Assembly: GCF_000164865.1 (NCBI RefSeq)
Contig: NC_014618.1
Span: forward strand, 1,240,001-1,304,000
Origin: [Enterobacter] lignolyticus SCF1
GTDB taxonomy: Bacteria; Pseudomonadota; Gammaproteobacteria; Enterobacterales; Enterobacteriaceae
Reading direction: 5' to 3'
DNA length: 64,000 bases
Made by a program: the position numbers and the translations under genes. This document shows positions 35,234-43,582 of this stretch, piece after piece. A model generated the notes under the pieces. That model ran no database searches. It saw nothing but the letters and a program-made list of their open reading frames with translations, and was not told the DNA's origin. How positions within the stretch are numbered: the first letter of the stretch is position 1; each line of letters opens with the position of its first letter.

Positions 35234-35316
35234 AATCAGGCCAGGGCAATCAGCGCCCTGTGTACTCGGTCGTACATCAAGCCGGTTGCCTGATTCCTTG
35301 CATTGAGTGATGTACG
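35234..35316 (+). promoter_or_regulatory. Structured iscR-iscS intercistronic RNA
   Basis: Three inverted repeats are nested here: CAGGGC/GCCCTG (35242-35247 with 35255-35260), AATCAGG/CCTGATT (35234-35240 with 35289-35295) and CGTACATCA/TGATGTACG (35271-35279 with 35308-35316). The last two interleave, so they are either mutually exclusive or form a pseudoknot. The third ends right at the iscS SD. In E. coli this leader is where RyhB acts and where the iscR 3' end is protected. Confidence 0.6.
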
Positions 35317-35330
35317 GAGTTTAAAGAGCA

Positions 35331-36545
35331 ATGAAATTACCAGTCTATCTCGATTACTCCGCAACCACGCCGGTGGACCCGCGTGTTGCCGAGAAAATGA
35401 TGCAGTTTTTGACGCTGGACGGAACCTTTGGTAACCCGGCCTCCCGCTCTCACCGTTTCGGCTGGCAGGCTGAAGAGGCGGTCGATATCGCCCGCAATCA
35501 GATTGCCGAGCTGGTCGGTGCCGACCCGCGCGAAATCGTCTTTACCTCTGGCGCGACCGAATCCGACAACCTGGCGATTAAAGGCGCTGCCAACTTCTAT
35601 CAGAAAAAAGGCAAGCACATCATCACCAGCAAAACCGAGCACAAAGCGGTGCTGGATACCTGCCGCCAGCTGGAGCGCGAAGGGTTTGAAGTGACCTACC
35701 TGGCGCCGCAGCGCAACGGCATTATCGATCTCAAAGAGCTCGAAGCCGCGATGCGTGACGACACCATCCTGGTCTCCATCATGCACGTGAACAACGAAAT
35801 CGGCGTGGTGCAGGATATCGCGACCATCGGCGAAATGTGCCGTGCGCGCGGCATCATTTTCCACGTTGACGCCACCCAGAGCGTGGGCAAACTGCCTATC
35901 GATCTGAGCCAGCTGAAAGTGGATCTGATGTCCTTCTCCGGCCACAAAATCTACGGCCCGAAAGGCATCGGCGCGCTGTACGTGCGTCGCAAACCGCGTA
36001 TCCGTATCGAAGCGCAGATGCACGGCGGCGGTCACGAGCGCGGCATGCGTTCCGGTACGCTGCCTGTTCACCAGATCGTCGGCATGGGCGAAGCCTACCG
36101 CATCGCGAAAGAAGAGATGGATACCGAGATGGCGCGTCTGCGCGGTCTGCGTAACCGTCTGTGGGACGGCATCAAAGATATCGAAGAAGTCTACCTGAAC
36201 GGCTCTCTGGAGCAGGGCGCGCCGAATATTCTCAACGTCAGCTTCAACTATGTTGAAGGCGAGTCGCTGATCATGGCGCTGAAAGACCTGGCCGTTTCTT
36301 CCGGTTCCGCCTGTACCTCCGCAAGCCTGGAGCCGTCCTACGTGCTGCGCGCGCTGGGGATGAATGACGAGCTGGCGCACAGCTCAATCCGTTTCTCTTT
36401 AGGTCGTTTTACTACCGAAGAAGAGATTGATTACACCATCGCACTGGTGCAGAAATCCATCGGTCGTCTGCGTGAACTCTCTCCGCTGTGGGACATGTTC
36501 AAGCAGGGCGTGGACCTGAACACCATCGAATGGTCACATCACTAA
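35331..36545 (+). CDS. iscS: Cysteine desulfurase IscS
   Basis: PLP enzyme taking sulfur from cysteine for Fe-S clusters, thiamine and tRNA thiolation. 404 residues. PLP lysine Lys206 in SFSGHKIYGPKG; persulfide cysteine in the mobile loop SSGSACTSASLEPS (Cys328 by E. coli numbering); PLP-binding His in SKTEHKAVL. Second gene of the isc operon. Confidence 0.98.
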   Translation: MKLPVYLDYSATTPVDPRVAEKMMQFLTLDGTFGNPASRSHRFGWQAEEAVDIARNQIAELVGADPREIVFTSGATESDNLAIKGAANFYQKKGKHIITSKTEHKAVLDTCRQLEREGFEVTYLAPQRNGIIDLKELEAAMRDDTILVSIMHVNNEIGVVQDIATIGEMCRARGIIFHVDATQSVGKLPIDLSQLKVDLMSFSGHKIYGPKGIGALYVRRKPRIRIEAQMHGGGHERGMRSGTLPVHQIVGMGEAYRIAKEEMDTEMARLRGLRNRLWDGIKDIEEVYLNGSLEQGAPNILNVSFNYVEGESLIMALKDLAVSSGSACTSASLEPSYVLRALGMNDELAHSSIRFSLGRFTTEEEIDYTIALVQKSIGRLRELSPLWDMFKQGVDLNTIEWSHH

Positions 36546-36571
36546 TCGGTACCCAATAAGGAGAATTCACC

Positions 36572-36958
36572 ATGGCATACAGCGAAAAAGTTATCGATCA
36601 TTACGAGAATCCGCGCAACGTCGGTTCGTTTGACAACAGCGACGAAAACGTCGGCAGCGGGATGGTCGGCGCGCCGGCATGCGGCGACGTCATGAAGTTG
36701 CAGATTAAAGTCAACAATGAAGGTATCATTGAAGACGCGCGCTTTAAGACCTACGGTTGCGGTTCCGCTATCGCCTCCAGCTCGCTGGTCACCGAATGGG
36801 TGAAGGGCAAATCGCTGGACGAAGCGCAGGCTATCAAGAACACCGATATTGCTGAAGAACTCGAACTGCCGCCGGTGAAGATTCACTGCTCGATTCTGGC
36901 AGAAGACGCGATCAAAGCCGCTATTGCGGACTATAAAAGCAAACGTGAAGCAAAATAA
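36572..36958 (+). CDS. iscU: Fe-S cluster scaffold IscU
   Basis: 128-residue scaffold on which IscS builds [2Fe-2S] clusters. The three ligands are in GAPACGDVMKL, TYGCGSAIAS and KIHCSILAEDA, and the LPPVK motif recognised by HscA precedes the last cysteine. Good AAGGAG SD 26 bases after iscS. Confidence 0.98.
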   Translation: MAYSEKVIDHYENPRNVGSFDNSDENVGSGMVGAPACGDVMKLQIKVNNEGIIEDARFKTYGCGSAIASSSLVTEWVKGKSLDEAQAIKNTDIAEELELPPVKIHCSILAEDAIKAAIADYKSKREAK

Positions 36959-36974
36959 TTAAGTTGAGGTTGTT

Positions 36975-37298
36975 ATGTCGATTACCCTTAGCGACAGCGC
37001 TGCCGCGCGAGTAAGCACCTTCCTGGCCAACCGAGGTAAAGGTTTTGGCCTGCGTTTAGGCGTGCGTACCTCCGGCTGTTCTGGTATGGCCTACGTACTG
37101 GAGTTTGTTGACGAGCCGGCTGATGAAGATACCGTGTTCGAAGACAAAGGCGTGAAGGTGGTGGTCGATGGCAAAAGCCTGCAGTTTCTCAACGGCACTC
37201 AGCTGGACTTCGTAAAAGAAGGCCTTAACGAAGGGTTTAAATTTACCAACCCGAACGTCAAAGATGAGTGCGGCTGCGGCGAAAGCTTCAACGTTTAA
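36975..37298 (+). CDS. iscA: A-type Fe-S carrier IscA
   Basis: 107-residue carrier delivering clusters to target proteins. Three conserved cysteines: SGCSGMAY and the terminal CGCGESF pair. Sixteen bases downstream of iscU. Confidence 0.98.
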   Translation: MSITLSDSAAARVSTFLANRGKGFGLRLGVRTSGCSGMAYVLEFVDEPADEDTVFEDKGVKVVVDGKSLQFLNGTQLDFVKEGLNEGFKFTNPNVKDECGCGESFNV

Positions 37299-37316
37299 TC
37301 GCGTATCACCCAAGAG

Positions 37317-37346
37317 ACCCCACCGCAGATAAGCTGTGCGTGGGGT
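37317..37346 (+). other. Hairpin within the isc operon, iscA-hscB
   Basis: ACCCCAC/GTGGGGT 7-bp stem (37317-37323 with 37340-37346), extended imperfectly inward, followed by TTTGCTTTAA. Terminator-like, and may attenuate transcription so that hscBA-fdx is made in lower amount than iscSUA. Confidence 0.5.
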
Positions 37347-37376
37347 TTGCTTTAACTGGCTATCCCTGGAATTGTT

Positions 37377-37892
37377 ATGGATTACTTCACCCTTTTTGGG
37401 TTACCTGCCCATTACCCGATTGATACCCAGGCTCTGGCGGCCCGTTTCCAGGATCTGCAACGGCAATTCCACCCGGACAGATTCGCCAGCGGCACGCAGG
37501 CGGAGCAGCTGGCCGCGGTACAGCAATCAGCGACCATCAACCAGGCGTGGCAGACGTTGCGTCATCCGCTTACCCGCGCAGAATACCTGCTGTCGCTGCA
37601 TGGCTTTGACCTGGCAAGCGAGCAGCACACGGTACGCGACACCGCATTTCTGATGGAGCAGCTGACGCTTCGCGAAGAGCTTGAGGACATCGAGAAAGCG
37701 CAGGACGAGGCGCGTCTTACCGCCTTTATCCAGCGCGTGAAAACGATGTTCGACGCGCGCCATCAGCTGATGGTCGAGCAATTGAATAATGAGGCGTGGA
37801 ACGCGGCGGCGGATACCGTGCGCAAACTGCGTTTTCTCGATAAACTGCGTAGCTCTGCAGAACAACTCGAAGAAAAGCTGCTCGATTTTTAA
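37377..37892 (+). CDS. hscB: J-domain co-chaperone HscB
   Basis: 171-residue co-chaperone that brings IscU to HscA. N-terminal J domain (MDYFTLFGLP...) with the HPD triad in FHPDRFAS, then a three-helix C-terminal IscU-binding domain. Standard isc position and length. Confidence 0.97.
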   Translation: MDYFTLFGLPAHYPIDTQALAARFQDLQRQFHPDRFASGTQAEQLAAVQQSATINQAWQTLRHPLTRAEYLLSLHGFDLASEQHTVRDTAFLMEQLTLREELEDIEKAQDEARLTAFIQRVKTMFDARHQLMVEQLNNEAWNAAADTVRKLRFLDKLRSSAEQLEEKLLDF

Positions 37893-37906
37893 TTTCGGAA
37901 GCAATT

Positions 37907-39757
37907 ATGGCCTTATTACAAATTAGTGAGCCTGGCATGAGCGCCGCGCCGCACCAGCGTCGTCTGGCCGCAGGCATTGATTTAGGCACCACCAATTCTC
38001 TGGTCGCGACCGTGCGTAGCGGTCAGGCCGAAACGCTGCCTGATAACCAGGGGCGCCATCTGTTGCCATCCGTGGTTCATTATCAGGCCCAGGGCCACAT
38101 CGTGGGCTACGACGCGCGCGCCACCGCCGCGCAGGATCCGGCCAATACCATCAGCTCCGTGAAGCGCCTGATGGGCCGCTCGCTGGCCGATGTGCAGGCG
38201 CGCTACCCGCACCTGCCGTACCAGCTGCAGGAAAGCGTTAACGGTCTGCCGATGCTGGCGACCGCCGCGGGTCTGCTTAACCCGGTACGTATCTCCGCCG
38301 ACATCCTGAAGGCGCTGGCCGCCCGCGCGACCGAAGCGCTGGCAGGCGAGCTTGACGGCGTGGTCATCACCGTTCCGGCCTATTTTGACGATGCTCAGCG
38401 TCAGGGCACCAAAGACGCGGCGCGCCTGGCGGGGCTGCACGTGCTGCGCCTGCTTAACGAGCCGACGGCGGCGGCGATTGCCTACGGTCTCGACTCCGGG
38501 CAGGAAGGGGTGATTGCCGTTTACGATCTCGGCGGCGGCACCTTTGATATCTCGATTCTGCGCCTGAGCCGCGGCGTGTTCGAGGTGCTGGCCACCGGCG
38601 GCGACTCCGCGCTCGGCGGCGACGATTTTGACCACCTGCTGGCGGATTACGTTCGCGAGCAGGTGGGGATAGCTGACCGCAGCGACGCGCGTCTGCAGCG
38701 TGAACTGCTTGATGCCGCCATCGCGGCGAAAATCGCGCTTAGCGATGCGGATGCGGTGACGGTCGATATCGCCGGCTGGCGGGGGAAAATTACCCGCAGC
38801 CAGTTTGACGCGCTCATTGCTCCGCTGGTCAAGCGTACGCTGCTCTCCTGTCGCCGCGCGCTGAAAGATGCGGGCGTTGAGGCCGAAGAGGTCATCGACG
38901 TGGTGATGGTCGGCGGCTCTACGCGCGTGCCGCTGGTGCGCGAACGCGTCGGCGAATTCTTTGGCCGTACGCCGCTGACCTCCATCGACCCGGACAAAGT
39001 GGTCGCTATCGGCGCGGCGATTCAGGCGGATATTCTGGTCGGCAACAAGCCGGACAGCGAAATGCTGCTGCTCGACGTTATCCCGCTCTCTCTGGGGCTG
39101 GAAACCATGGGCGGCCTGGTGGAGAAGGTCATTCCGCGCAATACCACCATCCCGGTGGCCCGCGCGCAGGAGTTCACCACCTTTAAAGACGGCCAGACCG
39201 CGATGTCCATCCACGTGATGCAGGGCGAGCGCGAGCTGGTGCAGGACTGCCGTTCGCTGGCGCGCTTTGCGCTGCGCGGTATTCCGGCGATGCCCGCGGG
39301 CGGGGCGCATATTCGCGTTACCTTCCAGGTGGATGCCGACGGCCTGCTGAGCGTGACGGCGATGGAGAAATCCACCGGCGTTGAGGCCTCAATTCAGGTG
39401 AAGCCTTCCTATGGCCTGACCGATGGCGAAATCGCCAGCATGATTCAGGACTCGATGAGCTACGCCGAGCAGGACGTGCAGGCGCGTATGCTCGCCGAGC
39501 AAAAAGTGGAAGCGGCGCGCGTGCTGGAAAGCCTGCACGGCGCGCTGGCGGCAGATGCCGCGCTGCTCAACGCCGACGAGCGTCAGGCGATTGACGACGC
39601 GGCCGCGCGCCTGCAGGCCGCCGCCGCGGGAAATGACCCGGAAGCCATTAAAGAAGCGATTAAAAATATCGACACACAAACCCAGGACTTTGCCGCACGC
39701 CGAATGGACCAGTCCGTTCGTATGGCGCTGAAAGGCCAGTCCGTGGACGAGGTTTAA
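37907..39757 (+). CDS. hscA: Hsp70-type chaperone HscA
   Basis: 616-residue specialised Hsp70 releasing the cluster from IscU. ATPase motifs GIDLGTTNSLVA and YDLGGGTFDISIL, the VMVGGSTRVPLVRE phosphate loop, followed by the substrate domain that binds the IscU LPPVK motif. Stops one base before fdx. Confidence 0.97.
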   Translation: MALLQISEPGMSAAPHQRRLAAGIDLGTTNSLVATVRSGQAETLPDNQGRHLLPSVVHYQAQGHIVGYDARATAAQDPANTISSVKRLMGRSLADVQARYPHLPYQLQESVNGLPMLATAAGLLNPVRISADILKALAARATEALAGELDGVVITVPAYFDDAQRQGTKDAARLAGLHVLRLLNEPTAAAIAYGLDSGQEGVIAVYDLGGGTFDISILRLSRGVFEVLATGGDSALGGDDFDHLLADYVREQVGIADRSDARLQRELLDAAIAAKIALSDADAVTVDIAGWRGKITRSQFDALIAPLVKRTLLSCRRALKDAGVEAEEVIDVVMVGGSTRVPLVRERVGEFFGRTPLTSIDPDKVVAIGAAIQADILVGNKPDSEMLLLDVIPLSLGLETMGGLVEKVIPRNTTIPVARAQEFTTFKDGQTAMSIHVMQGERELVQDCRSLARFALRGIPAMPAGGAHIRVTFQVDADGLLSVTAMEKSTGVEASIQVKPSYGLTDGEIASMIQDSMSYAEQDVQARMLAEQKVEAARVLESLHGALAADAALLNADERQAIDDAAARLQAAAAGNDPEAIKEAIKNIDTQTQDFAARRMDQSVRMALKGQSVDEV

Positions 39758-39758
39758 T

Positions 39759-40094
39759 ATGCCAAAGATTGTTTTTCTGCCTCATCAGGACCTGTGTCCG
39801 GATGGCGCTGTGCTGGAAGCGAATACCGGTGAAACCATCCTCGACGTTGCGCTGCGCAACGGCATTGAGATTGAGCACGCCTGCGAGAAATCCTGCGCCT
39901 GCACCACCTGTCACTGCATCGTGCGCGAAGGGTTTGACTCCCTGGCGGAAAGTACGGAAGACGAAGACGACATGCTGGACAAAGCGTGGGGGCTGGAGCC
40001 GGAAAGCCGTTTAGGCTGCCAGGCGCGCGTGACCGACGAAGATCTGGTGGTCGAAATTCCGCGTTACACAATCAACCATGCGCGCGAGCATTAA
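39759..40094 (+). CDS. fdx: ISC [2Fe-2S] ferredoxin Fdx
   Basis: 111-residue adrenodoxin-type ferredoxin, the electron donor for cluster assembly. Ligands in CEKSCACTTCHC and LGCQAR. It begins one base after hscA ends. Confidence 0.97.
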   Translation: MPKIVFLPHQDLCPDGAVLEANTGETILDVALRNGIEIEHACEKSCACTTCHCIVREGFDSLAESTEDEDDMLDKAWGLEPESRLGCQARVTDEDLVVEIPRYTINHAREH

Positions 40095-40105
40095 CAGAGG
40101 TTAGT

Positions 40106-40306
40106 ATGGGACTGAAGTGGACTGACAGCCGGGAAATCGGCGAGGCGCTGTACGACGCTTTCCCGGATCTCGATCCTAAGACCGTGCGATTCACCGATAT
40201 GCATCAGTGGATTTGCGATCTGGAGGATTTTGAGGACGATCCAAACGCATCCAATGAAAAAATTCTGGAGGCGATTCTGTTAGTCTGGTTAGATGAAGCA
40301 GAGTAA
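40106..40306 (+). CDS. iscX: Fe-S assembly adaptor IscX
   Basis: 66-residue acidic protein (MGLKWTDSREIGEALYDAFP, then DLEDFEDD) that binds IscS and iron and modulates desulfurase activity. Eleven bases after fdx with a GAGG SD; the true start is ATG 40106, inside a longer open frame that begins upstream. Confidence 0.95.
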   Translation: MGLKWTDSREIGEALYDAFPDLDPKTVRFTDMHQWICDLEDFEDDPNASNEKILEAILLVWLDEAE

Positions 40307-40315
40307 ATCACTTAG

Positions 40316-40340
40316 CGGGCTGCCTTCAGGCGGCCCGTTT
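40316..40340 (+). terminator. Putative terminator after iscX
   Basis: CGGGCTGCC-TTCA-GGCGGCCCG, a 9-bp stem with one G-T pair and only TTT following. Weak intrinsic terminator before pepB, so some readthrough from isc into pepB is likely. Confidence 0.6.
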
Positions 40341-40359
40341 GCTAATAAGGATAAATAAA

Positions 40360-41646
40360 ATGACCGAAGCGATGAAGATTACGCTCTCTACCGAGCCTGC
40401 CGATGCGCGCTGGGGCGAAAAAGCCACCTGGAGCGTGAATACCGACGGCATCACCCTGCACCTGAACGGCAAAGACGACCTGGGGCTGATTCAGCGCGCC
40501 GCGCGTAAAGTCGACGGCCTGGGGATCAAGCATGTCTCCCTCTGCGGCGAAGGCTGGGATACCGATCGCAGCTGGGCGTTCTGGGCCGGCTATAAAGGCC
40601 CGAAAGGCACCCGTAAAGTCGACTGGGCTGACCTCGACGCGGCGCAGCAAACAGAGCTGGAAAACCGCCTTGCCATCATCGACTGGGTGCGCGACACCAT
40701 CAACGCGCCGGCCGAAGAGCTGGGGCCGGAGCAGCTGGCGCAGCGCGCGGTCGATCTGCTGTGCGGTGTCGCCTGCGACAAGGTGCATTACCGCATCACC
40801 AAAGGCGAAGACCTGCGCGAGCAGAACTACCTCGGCATTCACACCGTGGGACGTGGTTCAGAGCGCCCGCCGGTGCTGCTGGCGCTCGACTACAACCCGA
40901 CCGGCGACGCCAATGCGCCGGTGTACGCCTGCCTGGTGGGGAAAGGCATCACTTTTGACTCCGGCGGCTACAGCCTCAAGCAGAGCGCGTTCATGGACTC
41001 CATGAAGTCCGACATGGGCGGCGCGGCGCTGGTGACCGGCGCGCTGGCGTTTGCCATTACCCGCGGCCTCAATAAGCGCGTCAAGATGTACCTCTGCTGC
41101 GCCGACAACATGGTCAGCGGCAACGCCTTCAAGCTTGGCGACATTATCCGCTACCGTAACGGCAAAAACGTCGAGGTGATGAACACCGACGCGGAAGGCC
41201 GCCTGGTGCTGGCCGATGGTCTGATTGACGCCTCCGCGCAGAAGCCGCAGTTCATCATTGACGCCGCGACCCTGACCGGCGCGGCGAAAACCGCGCTGGG
41301 TAACGACTACCACGCGCTGTTCAGCTTTGACGATGCGCTGGCGTCCCGCCTGATGGCGAGCGCGGCGGCGGAAAACGAGCCGTTCTGGCGCCTGCCGCTG
41401 GCGGAATTCCACCGCAACCAGCTGCCGTCGAACTTTGCCGAGCTGAACAACACCGCCAGCGCCGCCTTCCCGGCGGGCGCCAGCACCGCGGCCGGTTTCC
41501 TTTCTCACTTCGTTGAGAACTATCAGCAGGGCTGGCTGCACATCGACTGCTCCGCGGCCTATCGCAAAGCGGCGGTTGAGCAGTGGGCCGCCGGTGCGAC
41601 CGGGCTTGGCGTGCGTACGATTGCGAACCTGCTGACCGCAGAGTAA
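40360..41646 (+). CDS. pepB: Aminopeptidase B PepB
   Basis: M17 leucyl-aminopeptidase-family enzyme, 428 residues, removing N-terminal residues from small peptides with two divalent metals. Catalytic region: GKGITFDSGGYSLKQ, DMGGAALVTGAL and the signature NTDAEGRLVLADGL. Start at ATG 40360 (MTEAMKITLS) as in E. coli. Lies 53 bp after iscX. Confidence 0.97.
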   Translation: MTEAMKITLSTEPADARWGEKATWSVNTDGITLHLNGKDDLGLIQRAARKVDGLGIKHVSLCGEGWDTDRSWAFWAGYKGPKGTRKVDWADLDAAQQTELENRLAIIDWVRDTINAPAEELGPEQLAQRAVDLLCGVACDKVHYRITKGEDLREQNYLGIHTVGRGSERPPVLLALDYNPTGDANAPVYACLVGKGITFDSGGYSLKQSAFMDSMKSDMGGAALVTGALAFAITRGLNKRVKMYLCCADNMVSGNAFKLGDIIRYRNGKNVEVMNTDAEGRLVLADGLIDASAQKPQFIIDAATLTGAAKTALGNDYHALFSFDDALASRLMASAAAENEPFWRLPLAEFHRNQLPSNFAELNNTASAAFPAGASTAAGFLSHFVENYQQGWLHIDCSAAYRKAAVEQWAAGATGLGVRTIANLLTAE

Positions 41647-41653
41647 TTGTCTT

Positions 41654-41722
41654 TGCCCGGCGGCGCTGCGCTTGCACGGGCCTACGGGTTTTGTAGGCCG
41701 GGTAAGCGTAGCGCCACCCGGC
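41654..41722. repeat. REP/BIME-like element, copy B
   Basis: About 69 bases of the same paired REP structure as copy A at 34505-34572, with the outer arms (GCCCGGCGGCGCTGCGCTT, AAGCGTAGCGCCACCCGGC) nearly perfect inverted repeats and the inner GGCCTAC/GTAGGCC perfect. Fills the gap between pepB and sseB. Confidence 0.9.
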
Positions 41723-41744
41723 TTTATCTTGAAGTAGCCAAACT

Positions 41745-42521
41745 ATGTCAGAAACCAAAAACGAATTAGAGACTCTGCTGGAAAAGGCGGCGACGGAGCC
41801 CGCGCACCGTCCGGCATTTTTCCGCACGCTGCTGGAATCCACCGTCTGGGTACCGGGAACCGCCGCCGAAGGCGAGCAGGTTGTCGACGACAGCGCGCTG
41901 GATCTGCAGCACTGGGAAAAAGACGACGGCACCTCGGTTATCCCGTTTTTTACCTCGCTGGCGGCCCTGCAGGAAGCCGTAGAGGACGAGCAGGCGTTTG
42001 TGGCGATGCCGGTGCGCACCCTGTTTGAAATGACGCTGGGCGAGACGCTGTTCCTCAACGCCAAACTTCCGACAGGCAAAGAGTTTACGCCGCGCGAAAT
42101 CAGCCACCTGATCGGCGACGAGGGCAACCCGCTCAGCACGCAGGAGGTGCTGGAGGGCGGCGAAACGCTGCTGCTTTCCGAAGTGGCGCAGCCGCCCGCG
42201 CAGATGATTGACTCCCTGACCACGCTGTTTAAAACCCTCAAGCCGGTGAAGCGCGCTTTCCTGTGCTCTGTCAAAGAGCGTCAGGAGGAGACACCGGTTC
42301 TGCTGATCGGCATTGAGGCGGACGGTGAGATTGAGGAGATAATCCAGGCGGCGGGCAGCGTGGCGACCGACACGCTGCCGGGCGACGAACCGATTGATAT
42401 CTGCCGGGTAGTGAAAGGGGAAAAGGGTATCAGCCACTTTATCACCGAGCATATCGCGCCGTTTTACGAGCGCCGCTGGGGCGGCTTTCTGCGCGATTTC
42501 AAAACCAACCGCATCATTTAA
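41745..42521 (+). CDS. sseB: SseB, serine-sensitivity-enhancing protein
   Basis: 258-residue soluble protein; overproduction in E. coli sensitises cells to serine, and the biochemical role is undefined. Sequence (MSETKNELETLLEKAATEPA, PSSF-like core region VIPFFTSLAALQEAV) is collinear with the E. coli protein. Convergent with sseA; the pair shares a hairpin at 42526-42550. Confidence 0.93.
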   Translation: MSETKNELETLLEKAATEPAHRPAFFRTLLESTVWVPGTAAEGEQVVDDSALDLQHWEKDDGTSVIPFFTSLAALQEAVEDEQAFVAMPVRTLFEMTLGETLFLNAKLPTGKEFTPREISHLIGDEGNPLSTQEVLEGGETLLLSEVAQPPAQMIDSLTTLFKTLKPVKRAFLCSVKERQEETPVLLIGIEADGEIEEIIQAAGSVATDTLPGDEPIDICRVVKGEKGISHFITEHIAPFYERRWGGFLRDFKTNRII

Positions 42522-42525
42522 ACAG

Positions 42526-42550
42526 CAGGGGCGACACGATGTCGCCCCTG
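42526..42550. terminator. Hairpin between convergent sseB and sseA
   Basis: CAGGGGCGAC/GTCGCCCCTG perfect 10-bp stem, 5-base loop. Tails are TTCG on the plus strand and CTGTTTAAA on the minus strand, so it may work as a two-way terminator of moderate strength. Confidence 0.65.
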
Positions 42551-42556
42551 TTCGTA

Positions 42557-43402
42557 TCAGGCCGGTTCAATGGGGAGATCGCCGCGCGCGCCCCATTCGC
42601 TCCAGGAGCCGTCATACAGCGTCACATCTTCAGCCTCAAGCGTGGCCAGCGCCAGCGCCACGACCGACGCGGTCACCCCGGAACCGCAGCTGACGATAAT
42701 CGGTTTATCCAGCGCCACGCCCTGACGGCGGAAGATATCCTCCAGCTCGTCGGTGGTTTTCAGCTCGCCGTTAATGACCAGATCGCTCCATGGGACGTTG
42801 CGGGCGCCGGGGATATGTCCGCGCCTGAGCCCCGGACGCGGCTCGTCGGCTTCGGCGTTAAAACGCGCCGCCGGACGGGCGTCGACCAGCTGCGCGCTGT
42901 TTTCGTGGCTGGCTACCAGCACGTCGGTCAGCCGCCTGACGGCGTCGGCGTTGAATTTCACCTCGAAATCCCCTTCCGCCAGGGCGACGTTCCCCTGCTG
43001 CAGCGGCAGCTCGTCGCGCTTCCAGCCCGCCAGGCCGCCCGCCAGAATGGAGACGTTTTCCACGCCGAAGGTGCGCAGCATCCACCAGGCGCGCGGGGCG
43101 GAAAACAGGTTGCCCTCGTCATACACCACCAGGTGCCGGTCGTGGTTGACGCCGAGCTCTCGCATGGCGACGGCGAAGGCCTCCGGACGCGGCATCATAT
43201 GCGGCAGCGGACTGGTGTGATCGGACAGGGCTTCAATATCGAAAAACACCGCATCGGGCAGATGACCGTCGCGATATTCCGCGGCCATATCGCGAAGGTG
43301 CTCCTGTCCGGCCGGCGCCATCCGCGCATCGATAATCTGCACTTCAGGGTCATCAATATGTTCCGCCAGCCAGTCGGCGGCGACAAAATAAGCGGTGGTC
43401 AT
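42557..43402 (-). CDS. sseA: 3-mercaptopyruvate sulfurtransferase SseA
   Basis: Two-domain rhodanese, 281 residues, moving sulfur from 3-mercaptopyruvate to thiol acceptors or cyanide. The catalytic loop is CGSGVTA with Cys239; the Gly-Ser-Gly loop marks mercaptopyruvate rather than thiosulfate preference. The inactive N-terminal rhodanese repeat carries VYDEGNLFSAPRAWWML. Divergent from yfhM. Confidence 0.96.
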   Translation of the reverse strand: MTTAYFVAADWLAEHIDDPEVQIIDARMAPAGQEHLRDMAAEYRDGHLPDAVFFDIEALSDHTSPLPHMMPRPEAFAVAMRELGVNHDRHLVVYDEGNLFSAPRAWWMLRTFGVENVSILAGGLAGWKRDELPLQQGNVALAEGDFEVKFNADAVRRLTDVLVASHENSAQLVDARPAARFNAEADEPRPGLRRGHIPGARNVPWSDLVINGELKTTDELEDIFRRQGVALDKPIIVSCGSGVTASVVALALATLEAEDVTLYDGSWSEWGARGDLPIEPA

Positions 43403-43507
43403 GGTTGCCTCCCTTTACCTGTTGTGAATCGGATTGTCGGCGTTTTTGCCTGAGTGGACAAGGTGTCCTCTTTCAGAGTTGCAATCAAAATCAGACTTTT
43501 AAGCCTG

Positions 43508-43536
43508 TTGGTAAAATCAGACATTCCGCATAATAC
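43508..43536 (+). promoter_or_regulatory. Candidate sigma-70 promoter of yfhM-pbpC
   Basis: TTGGTA (43508-43513) and TAATAC (43531-43536) separated by exactly 17 bases, about 50 bases before the yfhM start. Prediction from motif only. Confidence 0.55.
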
Positions 43537-43582
43537 TGTGTTGACGCAAATAGCAGGCTCACCGGGCCCAGGGGTTATAAGG

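Noticed and set aside
42522..43582. RyfA-type sRNA near sseA
   Set aside because: I recalled an sRNA in this neighbourhood of E. coli, but the gaps here are only 35 and 180 bp and no matching repeat structure is visible.
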